DNA of 45,041 nt from Paracoccaceae bacterium (GTDB taxonomy: Bacteria > Pseudomonadota > Alphaproteobacteria > Rhodobacterales > Rhodobacteraceae). The stretch is from the NCBI GenBank assembly GCA_029862205.1, contig JAOTXT010000033.1, positions 1-45,041 on the forward strand, written 5' to 3'. Position numbers and translations under genes: made by a program. Below are positions 15,447 to 23,755 of the stretch, piece after piece (positions within the stretch are counted from its first letter, which is position 1; each line of letters begins with the position of its first letter). The notes under the pieces are model-generated. The model was not told the DNA's origin. It ran no database searches and saw only the letters and a program-made list of their open reading frames with translations.

Positions 15447-16850
15447 ATGCCAAGCCGCAGCGACGCCATAGCCCGGGCGACCGACCACTTCGACACCGGC
15501 GCCTTCGAGGCTGACCTCGCCCGCCGCGTCGCCATCCCCTCGGAAAGCCAAACCAAGGATGGCCTGCCCCATTGCGCCCGCTATCTGGTGGATGAAATGG
15601 CCCCTGCCTTCACGGCCATGAGGTTCGAGACCCAGATCTTCGAGAACCCGATCGCCGATTGCGGGCCGATCCTGCTGGCGCAACGTCACGAGGTGGACGG
15701 CCTGCCCACGATGCTCGGCTATGGCCATGGCGATGTGATCCGCGGCCTCGACGAACAATGGACAAAAGGTGCGGGGCCCTGGACAACAGCGCGTGACGGC
15801 GATCGGCTCTATGGCCGGGGCACCGCCGACAACAAAGGCCAGCACTCGATCAACATGGCCGCGATGGATGCGGTCTTGCAGACACGCGGCGCGCTCGGCT
15901 TCAACGCCAAATTCATGATCGAGACCGGTGAGGAGAACGGGTCGACCGGCGTCCGCGAGGTGATTGAGGCCAATATGGAGGCCTTCGCCGCGGATGTCTT
16001 CATCGCCTCGGACGGCCCGCGCGTCCGCGCCGACCAGCCGACCGTCAGCCTTGGCGCACGGGGCGCTCAGAACTTCGACCTGGTCTGCAGTCTTCGCGAG
16101 GGCGGTCACCATTCCGGAAATTGGGGTGGGGCGCTGGCCGACCCGGCGGCGATCCTTTCCCACGCCATCGCTACGATCGTATCGCCCAAGGGCCAGATCC
16201 TGGTCGAGGAATGGCTGCCGCCTCAGATGAGCAACGCCGTGCGCGATGCGCTCAGAGGCGTCGAGCTCGACGGTGGCCCCAACGGTCCAGAGGTCGACCG
16301 CGATTGGGGCGAGCCCGGCCTGACGCCGGCCGAGAATGTCTATGCCTGGAACTCGTTCGCCGTGCTCGCCATGGTCTCGGGAAATCCGCAAAGCCCGGTC
16401 AACGCGATCGCGCCCAAAGCCCGGGCCCATTGCCAGCTCCGCTACATCTCCGGAACGGACGTGGAGGACATTATGCCGGCGCTCCGCCGCCACCTTGATG
16501 CCCATGGCTTCTCGCATGTGGAGGTTGCGCCGCCTCCGCAAGCCAACGCGGCCGGCTTCGGCGCCAGCCGCACCGAGCTCGATGACCCGTGGGCAATCTG
16601 GGTCCGCCAATCCATCGCGCGCGGCACCGGTCAGCCCCCCGCGATCATCCCGCAAATGGGCGGCTCGATCTGCAACGATCTCTTCACCGACCTTCTCGAC
16701 CTGCCGGCGATCTGGATCCCGCACTCCTACACTGCCTGCTCGCAGCATGCGCCGGACGAGCATGTGCTGCTGCCCTTGTGCCGCGAGGCGCTGGGGCTGA
16801 TGGCCGGTCTCTACTGGGATCTCGGCGACGCGGAGTTGCCCAAGCCATGA
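15447..16850 (+). CDS. M20 family metallopeptidase / deacylase
   Basis: The 467-residue enzyme belongs to the ArgE/DapE/CPG2 group of di-zinc hydrolases. Ligands and catalytic residues are visible: His94 and Asp96 in YGHGD, bridging Asp128 in GTADNKG, and Glu162-Glu163 in TGEENGS. A later Asp lies in ASDGPR, and a C-terminal His in the SQHAPDEH region. It should cleave an amide or peptide bond in the cytoplasm; no signal peptide is seen. GAGAGGG before the ATG is a good ribosome site. Its stop overlaps the gamma-glutamyltransferase start (ATGA), which suggests joint breakdown of gamma-glutamyl compounds or small peptides. Confidence 0.87.
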   Translation: MPSRSDAIARATDHFDTGAFEADLARRVAIPSESQTKDGLPHCARYLVDEMAPAFTAMRFETQIFENPIADCGPILLAQRHEVDGLPTMLGYGHGDVIRGLDEQWTKGAGPWTTARDGDRLYGRGTADNKGQHSINMAAMDAVLQTRGALGFNAKFMIETGEENGSTGVREVIEANMEAFAADVFIASDGPRVRADQPTVSLGARGAQNFDLVCSLREGGHHSGNWGGALADPAAILSHAIATIVSPKGQILVEEWLPPQMSNAVRDALRGVELDGGPNGPEVDRDWGEPGLTPAENVYAWNSFAVLAMVSGNPQSPVNAIAPKARAHCQLRYISGTDVEDIMPALRRHLDAHGFSHVEVAPPPQANAAGFGASRTELDDPWAIWVRQSIARGTGQPPAIIPQMGGSICNDLFTDLLDLPAIWIPHSYTACSQHAPDEHVLLPLCREALGLMAGLYWDLGDAELPKP

Positions 16851-18454
16851 AAGGGATCATCACAGCCCCGCAGCCCGAGGCAGTCGAAGCTGGTGCCGAT
16901 GTGCTCCGCGACGGCGGCAATGCGGTCGATGCGGCGGTGGCTTGCGCCCTGGTCCAGACCGCAGTCGACCCGCTGATGTGCGGCATCGCCGGGTTCGGCT
17001 CGATGCAGGTCTATATGCCGGAGAGGCGCGCCCACCAATTCATAGACTTCCACGGCCGTGCGCCCGCCGCGGTCAGGCCGGACATGTGGCAGGACATCAT
17101 CCTGGGCGAGGCCGAGGATGGGTTTGGTTTCCTGCTGGAAGGCCAGGTCAACGAGGTCGGGTATCAGTCGATCACCACGCCGATGACCCTGAAGGCGTTG
17201 GCAACGGCGCTGGATCGGTTCGGGACCCGGCCACTCGCGGACGTGCTCAAGCCCGCCATCGCCTATTGTGAAGACGGTTTTCAGGTTCGTCCCCATGTGA
17301 GAGCCTTCTGGAGCGAGGTGCCTTCTGGCGGCCGGATCGCCCATTCTGAATACTTGACCCGCAATCCAGGCGCGCGGGCAGTCTATGTAAAGCCGGACGG
17401 CAGCATCCGTCGGATCGGCGAGGTGTTGAAGAACCCGGATATGGGCCGCACCTACCGGCGGGTCGCCGAGAACGGGGTCGAGGATTTCTACGCTGGCACC
17501 ATCGCCGCCGAGATCGCCGCCGACATGGCGGCCAATAACGGGCATCTCGCGGCCGACGACCTGGCCGCCGTCGAAGCGACCGAGGCCGAGCCCCTGTGGG
17601 GCACCTATCGCGGCCACCGGGTCGCCACCAATCACCCGCCCGGCGGGGGGATCATGATCCTCGAAATGCTGAACATACTGGAGAACTTCGATCTCGCCGC
17701 GATGGGCCACAACTCGCCCGACTACATGGCGACGGTGTCGGAGGCGATGAAGATCGCGACCGTCGACAAGGACACACGTGTGGGCGATCCGGCGTTCTTC
17801 GACGTGCCGGTGGCCGAGCTGACCTCGAAGGAATATGCGGCGCGAATGGCCGACCGCATCCGCCGGGGCGAGAAGACCCATGTGACGCGGCTCAATCCGG
17901 GCGGCGAGCAATCCAAGGACACCACCCATATCTGTGTGGTCGATGGGGCGGGGAACTGCGTCTCGCTGACCCATTCCATCGGCATGCCCTCGGGCGTGGT
18001 CACGCCGGGTCTGGGCTTCATGTATAATGGGTGCATGGGGGTCTTCGACCCGCGCCCTGGCCGCGCCGGGTCGCTGGCGCCCGGCAAGTCGCGGTTCACC
18101 GCGATGTGCCCGACGATCCTATTCGATGGCGATGACCCCTGGTTCGTGATCGGCGCGCCTGGGGGCACGTTCATCACCATGGGGGTGCTACAGGGTATCC
18201 TGAACGCGGTCGATTTCGGCATGAGCGCCGCCGAGGCCGTGGCGGCGCCGCGGTTTTGCACTACGTCCGATACGATTGACCTCACGAACCGCATCCTGCG
18301 CCGCACCGAGGCCGAATTGCGGGCGATGGGCTACCCCACCCGCCGCTCGGCGCTCAGCTATCACTTTGCCGGCGTCCACGCGCTGAGACGTACAGCCAAC
18401 GGATGGGACGGCGGTGCCGATCCCGGCCGTGATGGAATGGCTCTGCGGGTGTGA
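16847..18454 (+). CDS. gamma-glutamyltransferase family protein
   Basis: The 535-residue protein is an Ntn hydrolase of the GGT family. Its precursor cleaves itself before the nucleophilic Thr, and the mature enzyme removes or transfers gamma-glutamyl groups, as from glutathione. The likely nucleophile is Thr359 in DTTHICVVD. The substrate-site Gly-rich segment appears as IGAPGGTF, and an N-terminal NAVDAAVA segment is typical. The usual signal peptide is absent, which suggests a cytoplasmic enzyme. The start overlaps the M20 gene (ATGA). The M20 partner may act on the released dipeptide. Confidence 0.9.
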   Translation: MKGIITAPQPEAVEAGADVLRDGGNAVDAAVACALVQTAVDPLMCGIAGFGSMQVYMPERRAHQFIDFHGRAPAAVRPDMWQDIILGEAEDGFGFLLEGQVNEVGYQSITTPMTLKALATALDRFGTRPLADVLKPAIAYCEDGFQVRPHVRAFWSEVPSGGRIAHSEYLTRNPGARAVYVKPDGSIRRIGEVLKNPDMGRTYRRVAENGVEDFYAGTIAAEIAADMAANNGHLAADDLAAVEATEAEPLWGTYRGHRVATNHPPGGGIMILEMLNILENFDLAAMGHNSPDYMATVSEAMKIATVDKDTRVGDPAFFDVPVAELTSKEYAARMADRIRRGEKTHVTRLNPGGEQSKDTTHICVVDGAGNCVSLTHSIGMPSGVVTPGLGFMYNGCMGVFDPRPGRAGSLAPGKSRFTAMCPTILFDGDDPWFVIGAPGGTFITMGVLQGILNAVDFGMSAAEAVAAPRFCTTSDTIDLTNRILRRTEAELRAMGYPTRRSALSYHFAGVHALRRTANGWDGGADPGRDGMALRV

Positions 18455-18465
18455 GGAGTTGCATT

Positions 18466-18528
18466 GGGTGGATCAAGATCCACCCTCCGATGCTCGTGCA
18501 GGCCGCGTAGGGTGGAACTTGTTCCACC
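18466..18528. repeat. double-hairpin palindromic repeat, copy 1
   Basis: Two perfect hairpins lie between convergent genes: a 9-bp stem (18466-18474 with 18477-18485) and an 8-bp stem (18511-18518 with 18521-18528). Both have outer arms GGTGG/CCACC, and the second is preceded by CGTAG. The same layout occurs at 43466-43520. It may also end transcription from both sides. Confidence 0.75.
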
Positions 18529-18533
18529 TTCGG

Positions 18534-19652
18534 CTATTCCAGGGTCTCGAACATCCGTCTCAGCAGCCGCATCCGCGGCACCAGCGACGAGACGAACAGA
18601 TGCTCGTCCAGCGTATGAGCGCCAGCTCCGTCGACACCCATCCCGTCGAGCGTGGGCGCGCGTGAGGCCGTGAAATTCCCATCGCTTCCGCCCCCGGTGA
18701 AAGTATCGACCAGGTCGATCCCCAACTCGGAGGCCAATCCCTTCGCGTGCTCGAAGAGGGACGAGATCGAGTTCGACTTCCGGTAGGGCGGCCGGTTGAG
18801 ACCGCCCTCGACCGTCAAGCTCACCGCCGGATTGTAAGGCGTCAGCGCCCGGATTCGCTCAATCAGAGATTCGCCATCCTCCGGCTCGGTCATGCGCAAA
18901 TCGATCTCGACCGAGCAGTGCTCGGGAACCACATTGACCCCGGTCCCGCCCTGGATGAAGCCCACATTGACCGTCGTGCCGCGATCGTAATTGGTCATCG
19001 CCTCCAGATCCGAGATCTGGCGGGCGATCTCCAGGATCGCGCTCTCGCCATCGCTATGATGGACCCCGGAATGAGCCGGTTTGCCGCGTGCGCTCAGGAC
19101 CATCCGCGCGGAACCCTTCCGCGCCGTCACGACCTTGCCACCATTCCGCGCGGGCTCGACCACCAGCACATATTTCGCCCGGTCCGCCTCGGTCTCGATG
19201 ATCGTGCGCGAGGTCGGGCTGCCGATCTCCTCGTCCGAGACCACAAGGAACCGCAGGGGCAGGGGCGTGGTTTGTTGCTCGGCGATCAAGCCTGCGGCCG
19301 CCTGGAGCGCGATGAAGACACAGCCTTTCATGTCATAGACCCCAGGCCCATAGGCCCGGTCGCCCTCGGTTCGGATCGGGTTCAACTCCAATGCACCTGA
19401 GGGGTGGACCGTATCCAGGTGGCAGAGCACCAGCACGCCCGGCCGCTCGTCGCTCCAGGGCGCGGCGGCGAGGAAATGAGGACCGCACCCATCGCGTCCC
19501 GGGATGGCCTCGACATCCATACCGGCCGCCAGGAAGTCTGCGGCCGCGGCTTCAATCATCCGGGTGATGCCGGTCAGGTCGTCGCTCTTGCTCTCGATCG
19601 CGACCCAGCGATTGATCCCGTCGAGCAGGGCTTCAGCATTGGCAATCGGCAT
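18534..19652 (-). CDS. M20 family peptidase, carboxypeptidase G2-like
   Basis: The 372-residue enzyme resembles glutamate carboxypeptidase (CPG2). Residues in place are His78 and Asp80 in CHLDTVHP, Asp107 in VYDMKG, Glu141-Glu142 in SDEEIGS and Glu166 in VVEPARNGG. A dimerisation insert includes KPAHSGVHH. It should remove C-terminal glutamate or similar residues with two zinc ions. It begins 9 nt after the hemA stop, so the two are cotranscribed. Its convergent neighbour encodes a gamma-glutamyltransferase. Confidence 0.88.
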   Translation of the reverse strand: MPIANAEALLDGINRWVAIESKSDDLTGITRMIEAAAADFLAAGMDVEAIPGRDGCGPHFLAAAPWSDERPGVLVLCHLDTVHPSGALELNPIRTEGDRAYGPGVYDMKGCVFIALQAAAGLIAEQQTTPLPLRFLVVSDEEIGSPTSRTIIETEADRAKYVLVVEPARNGGKVVTARKGSARMVLSARGKPAHSGVHHSDGESAILEIARQISDLEAMTNYDRGTTVNVGFIQGGTGVNVVPEHCSVEIDLRMTEPEDGESLIERIRALTPYNPAVSLTVEGGLNRPPYRKSNSISSLFEHAKGLASELGIDLVDTFTGGGSDGNFTASRAPTLDGMGVDGAGAHTLDEHLFVSSLVPRMRLLRRMFETLE

Positions 19653-19661
19653 CGCCCGCGA

Positions 19662-20879
19662 TCAAGCGACAGCGCGCTGCAGCGCGCACTGACTCCAAAG
19701 GGCGCCCAGCGCATCGACCAGCTTGTCGATATCCGCATCCGTGTGAACCGGCGACGGCGTGATCCGCAGGCGCTCGGTACCCTTGGCGACCGTGGGATAA
19801 TTGATCGGCTGCACGTAGATCCCGTAATCGTCCAGCAGGGTATCGGACAGCATCTTGCACTTGACCGGATCACCGACCATGACCGGGATGATGTGGCTGG
19901 GATTATCCAGGTGCGGGATGCCGATTGCGTCCAGCCGCGCGCGTACCTTAGCCACCGTCTCGCGCTGCCGCGCTCGCTCGCTCTGGCTCTCCTTCAGGTG
20001 CCGGACCGAGGCACGGGCGCCCGCGGCCACAGCGGGCGGCAGGGCGGTCGTAAAGATGAACCCGCTGGCGAACGAACGGATGAAGTCGCACAGCGCCGCC
20101 GAGCCAGCGATATAGCCGCCGACGACGCCATAGGCCTTGGCCAGCGTTCCCTCGATCAGCGTGACCCGGTCCATCACCCCATCGCGCTCGGCCACGCCGC
20201 CGCCACGCGGCCCGTAGAGTCCAACCGCGTGGACCTCGTCCAGATACGTCATGGCACCGTATTTGTCGGCCAGGTCGCAGATCGCACCGATGGGTGCAAT
20301 GTCCCCGTCCATGGAATAGACGCTCTCGAAGGCGATGATCTTTGGCCGGGCAGGGTCGATCGCCGCCAGTTTCGCTTCCAGGTCGCCGAGGTCGTTGTGG
20401 GCGAATATGACCTTCTCGGCGCGGGAGTGGCGGATCCCCTCGATCATCGAGGCGTGGTTCTTGGCGTCCGACAGGATCACCGCATTCGGCAACCGCGCGC
20501 CGAGCGTGCCCAGGGATGCAAAGTTCGATACATAGCCCGAGGTGAAGAGCAGCGCCGACTCCTTCCCATGGAGATCGGCAAGCTCTTGCTCCAGCAGGAC
20601 GTGATGGTGATTGGTGCCCGAAATGTTTCGCGTGCCGCCCGCCCCGGCGCCGCCAGATTCGATCGCGGCCACCATGGCTGCCCGGACATCCGGGTGTTGG
20701 CCCATGCCCAGATAGTCGTTCGAGCACCAGACGGTGACCTCGCCCACTCCATCCGCGCCGTGCCGCGTGGCACGTGGGAAGGCGCCCGCGCGCCGTTCGA
20801 TATCGTGGAAAACACGATAATTTCCCTCCTCGCGCAGCGCATCGAGGCGCGCGTGGAAGAAGGCTTCGTAATCCATCAT
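19662..20879 (-). CDS. hemA: 5-aminolevulinate synthase
   Basis: The 405-residue PLP enzyme condenses glycine and succinyl-CoA to 5-aminolevulinate, the first step of haem and, where present, bacteriochlorophyll synthesis in alphaproteobacteria. Landmarks are [10 protein letters not shown] near residue 51, [12 protein letters not shown] at 82-93, the Asp of [11 protein letters not shown] near 214, and the PLP lysine Lys248 in GTLAKAYG. Length and spacing agree with Rhodobacter enzymes. The ATG follows AAAGGAGG. The carboxypeptidase-like gene is cotranscribed downstream. Genomes of this group may have a second copy, which cannot be judged here. Confidence 0.95.
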   Translation of the reverse strand: MMDYEAFFHARLDALREEGNYRVFHDIERRAGAFPRATRHGADGVGEVTVWCSNDYLGMGQHPDVRAAMVAAIESGGAGAGGTRNISGTNHHHVLLEQELADLHGKESALLFTSGYVSNFASLGTLGARLPNAVILSDAKNHASMIEGIRHSRAEKVIFAHNDLGDLEAKLAAIDPARPKIIAFESVYSMDGDIAPIGAICDLADKYGAMTYLDEVHAVGLYGPRGGGVAERDGVMDRVTLIEGTLAKAYGVVGGYIAGSAALCDFIRSFASGFIFTTALPPAVAAGARASVRHLKESQSERARQRETVAKVRARLDAIGIPHLDNPSHIIPVMVGDPVKCKMLSDTLLDDYGIYVQPINYPTVAKGTERLRITPSPVHTDADIDKLVDALGALWSQCALQRAVA

Positions 20880-21205
20880 GTCCTCCTTTCTCGCACCTCC
20901 GCGGCATCAGCGGCCCAATAAACCAGTGTGTGCGGCCGAACGCGCGTCACACCCTGGTCACAGCACCTTAATCACATATTCGATGCGGGCAATGGTCCTC
21001 GAGGCCGCACCCTCCATTGCGAGAGACCCTTTCAAGAAGTGAAAAATCCGGACCGGGCACAATGAAAAGTTGAATTACTTCTGACGGATTTTCCGGCCCG
21101 CAAACGTATAACCTTGCGACGGTGGTTGCTTGAGCGTGGTGGAGCGCGCCTTTGGCCTAGGAAAACGAGGTCTCAAGCGCAAAGTTTCAAATCTAAATGT
21201 CAGGG
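20880..21205. other. intergenic region between hemA and the polysaccharide cluster
   Basis: About 330 bp lie between divergent genes. I looked for an FNR-type TTGAC-N4-GTCAA box before hemA and did not find one. An ORF extension from 21130 is not accepted because a better promoter and start follow. Confidence 0.5.
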
Positions 21206-21234
21206 TTGTTCTGCACGGCCGTGGAAACTATACT
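21206..21234 (+). promoter_or_regulatory. sigma-70-like promoter of the aminotransferase gene
   Basis: TTGTTC (21206-21211), exactly 17 nt and TATACT (21229-21234) give strong boxes. Predicted initiation near 21241 leaves a leader of about 60 nt to ATG 21301, which decides against the in-frame start at 21130. Confidence 0.55.
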
Positions 21235-21300
21235 GAAAAACAGAATCTCGTGTCGTGTGCCAGAGCGAGTCTGCCTAACGATTGCCGGGGGGTAAGTGCA

Positions 21301-22461
21301 ATGACCGACACGGACCGCATTCTCTACACCAAACCGTCCATCACCGATCGCGAGATCGCCTACGCGGACGATGCTGTGCGCACGGGTTGGGGTGCGAAGT
21401 GCTATGATTACATCCATCGCTTCGAAAAGGCCTTCGCGGAGCACCTGGGCGTGAAATACGCCTACGCGACCTCCTCGGCCACTGGGGCCCTTCATCTGGG
21501 CATGGCGGCGCTGGATATCGGGCCGGGCGATGAAGTGATCATGGCCGACACCAATTGGATCGCGACCGCGGCGCCGGTCGTGCACCTCGGCGCGCGTCCG
21601 GTCTTCGTCGATATACGGCCAGATTCTTGGTGCCTGGACCCAGAGAAGGTCGAACAGGCGATCACCCCGCGCACCAAGGCCATTGCGGCCGTCCACATCT
21701 ACGGCAATTTGTGCGAAATGGATGCGCTCAATCAAATCGCACGGCGTCATGGTCTGGCGATCATCGAGGACGCCGCCGAGGCACTTGGGTCCAGCTATAG
21801 GGGCAAGCGGGCCGGATCGATGGGCAGCTTCGGTGCCTTCTCGTTCCACGGCACCAAGACTTTCACCACCGGCGAAGGCGGGATGTTCGTAACCAACGAC
21901 GACGCCATCTACGAGAAGGTCCTTCATCTGGGAAACCACGGCCGCAAGCCGGGGATCTCGGCCGAGTTCTGGGCAGATATCGTGGGCTACAAGTTCCGCA
22001 TCTCCAACATTCAGGCGGCGATCGGCTTGGGCCAGGTCGAGCGGGCGGACGAGTTGATCGCCCGCAAGCGCGAGATCTTCCACCACTACCATGAGAATCT
22101 GAACGGCCTTCCGGGCATCCGGATGAATCCGGTCCGCACCGATTGCGAGAGCGGATATTGGCTTCCGATCGTTGCCTTCGACGCGATGGCCGGGATCAGC
22201 CGCGAAGATTTGCGCGAAGCCATGCGCGAGGAGAATATCGACGCTCGTGTGGTGTTTTGGCCGCTCTCCAGCCTACCGCCATTCGGCTCGGGCCCCGGGG
22301 CGCCCAACGCGGTCGAGTTCTCGGCCCACGGCATCTGCCTGCCGAGCTATCACGATATGACGACCGCGCAGCAAGACCGGGTCATCCGCGTCTTGCATGA
22401 GCTGTCGATGGCGACGGGATTTCGGCGCTCCCGGCCGGCCAAGATCGCAGTCAATCTGTGA
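21301..22461 (+). CDS. DegT/DnrJ/EryC1/StrS family sugar aminotransferase
   Basis: The 386-residue PLP enzyme aminates a keto sugar nucleotide. Asp157 in IIEDAAE should contact PLP, and Lys186 in FHGTKTFTTGEGG forms the internal aldimine. The sequence recalls perosamine synthetase-type enzymes that aminate C-4 of a 4-keto-6-deoxy sugar, but the nucleotide cannot be told. ATG 21301 is preceded by a GGGGGTAAG ribosome site. It is the first gene of the polysaccharide cluster and the only one of its strand there, facing the ATP-grasp gene. The product would be an amino sugar for the repeat unit. Confidence 0.9.
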   Translation: MTDTDRILYTKPSITDREIAYADDAVRTGWGAKCYDYIHRFEKAFAEHLGVKYAYATSSATGALHLGMAALDIGPGDEVIMADTNWIATAAPVVHLGARPVFVDIRPDSWCLDPEKVEQAITPRTKAIAAVHIYGNLCEMDALNQIARRHGLAIIEDAAEALGSSYRGKRAGSMGSFGAFSFHGTKTFTTGEGGMFVTNDDAIYEKVLHLGNHGRKPGISAEFWADIVGYKFRISNIQAAIGLGQVERADELIARKREIFHHYHENLNGLPGIRMNPVRTDCESGYWLPIVAFDAMAGISREDLREAMREENIDARVVFWPLSSLPPFGSGPGAPNAVEFSAHGICLPSYHDMTTAQQDRVIRVLHELSMATGFRRSRPAKIAVNL

Positions 22462-22632
22462 AGACCGGGGATCGGGCGCCGGGCTGAGCGGTTCTGCCAC
22501 GGATTTGCATCCCAAGCTGGTCCGGCGTGTGCCAATGAAAGTTCGGATTCTCGCGTTGCTGTGAAATCGGAGGAAGGCCGGCACGGCCCAAAGGCGGCAA
22601 CCGTTCCGGCCGAAGCCCTCGACTTTGTGACC

Positions 22633-23679
22633 TCAGATAAGCCCGCGATGGCGCAGCGCATATTGGCCGATCGGAGTGTCCCTCATTCCGCCGCATGCGG
22701 TCTGCATCAAATTTATGCCCCAGACATCGTTGACTTCTATCAGAATGGGCCCCGTGTCGGTGATTGCGACATCCCAGCCCAGGCTTCTCAGCGGTTGCAG
22801 AGTTTCGGCCGCCCGGCAGACAAGATCCTTCGACTCGCTCCAGAACGGCAATTGATATCCATCGAAGCGGATGCCGGTGTCGGGGTGAACATCAAAGCCA
22901 TCCTGATCGGCAAACTTGTTCTTTCGCCAACCGGTGCGCATCAGCCTGCCAGTGTCCAGGTCGACGCCAACGGCGACCGCGCCTTGGTCCCAATTGTCGA
23001 CGAATAGATCCCCAGTGCCGATCCGCACCACTGCAGCATTGTGGGTGTATCTCCCGTCCTCGAAGAACGTGTCGATCCGCAGCGTGTTGATCGATTTTGG
23101 GAACAGCCGGCTCAGGTCGGTATGCTGGCGGATGACGGGCTGAACAATGAAGCTCTTGAGGGTTTGAATCGTAGCAAAAGCGTCCGAGCCGACCTCGATG
23201 AGGGCTGCACCTTTCCCGCCCGCGGCGTCCTTCGGCTTTACAAAGACTTGCGGTCCGAATCTCAATGCAGCCGCTTCCAGCGTGGGCAGATCGATCTTGT
23301 TCCCGCTATTGTCCAGAATCCCGCCGCAGGCATCGACAGTGGCAATGGTGCCGACACAGTCAATCTGATTGGCTTCCATCAATTTCTGAAACTGCGCTTT
23401 GTCCGCAATGCGCGCCTGATGCTCCCTTTGATCGGTTGCATTCAGCGAGGCCAGACTCTCCTGGATGATCATTGGCGGAACAAACGACAACAGATCAGCG
23501 TTCTCGGGTATGCTTCGCGCGCAAAGGTAAGACTTGAAATAGTGGTAGGGGAGATACCGGTACTCGCGGTAAAGCGCGTAGGCTTCTCTTAGCTGCACCA
23601 AGAGAGGTTTCTTGTTGGTGCGGGTGAAGTACGGCCAAACGTCGTCCTTCAAGAACCGGGTTACGTTCGATGCTTTCAT
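22633..23679 (-). CDS. sugar-transfer-associated ATP-grasp protein
   Basis: The protein has about 348 residues. The ATP-grasp core is visible in QVFVKPKDAAGGKGAALIEVG and in the acidic C-terminal motif PILIEVNDVWG. It matches the ATP-grasp family found in polysaccharide and teichuronopeptide clusters, which probably ligates an amino acid or other carboxylate to a sugar. The start is set at ATG 23679 (MKASNVTRF); an earlier in-frame start adds 16 weak residues. It is the last gene of the minus-strand run beginning at 30399. The acceptor and donor are unknown. Confidence 0.75.
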   Translation of the reverse strand: MKASNVTRFLKDDVWPYFTRTNKKPLLVQLREAYALYREYRYLPYHYFKSYLCARSIPENADLLSFVPPMIIQESLASLNATDQREHQARIADKAQFQKLMEANQIDCVGTIATVDACGGILDNSGNKIDLPTLEAAALRFGPQVFVKPKDAAGGKGAALIEVGSDAFATIQTLKSFIVQPVIRQHTDLSRLFPKSINTLRIDTFFEDGRYTHNAAVVRIGTGDLFVDNWDQGAVAVGVDLDTGRLMRTGWRKNKFADQDGFDVHPDTGIRFDGYQLPFWSESKDLVCRAAETLQPLRSLGWDVAITDTGPILIEVNDVWGINLMQTACGGMRDTPIGQYALRHRGLI

Positions 23680-23755
23680 TGCACACCCACGCGTAAACGC
23701 CGATCCATTGACTGCGCGTCTCAGCAATCGCTTTCCAAGCGCTGTCGCCCGGCGC

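Noticed and set aside
19404-20921. 505-codon ORF antisense to hemA and the peptidase gene
   Set aside because: It spans two well-supported genes on the other strand and resembles no protein.
20880-21300. FNR-type or PpsR-type control site before hemA
   Set aside because: I looked for TTGAC-N4-GTCAA and TGT-N12-ACA patterns and found no convincing match by eye.
21130-21300. Longer N-terminus for the DegT aminotransferase
   Set aside because: The extra 57 residues do not fit the family, and a good promoter lies inside that stretch.
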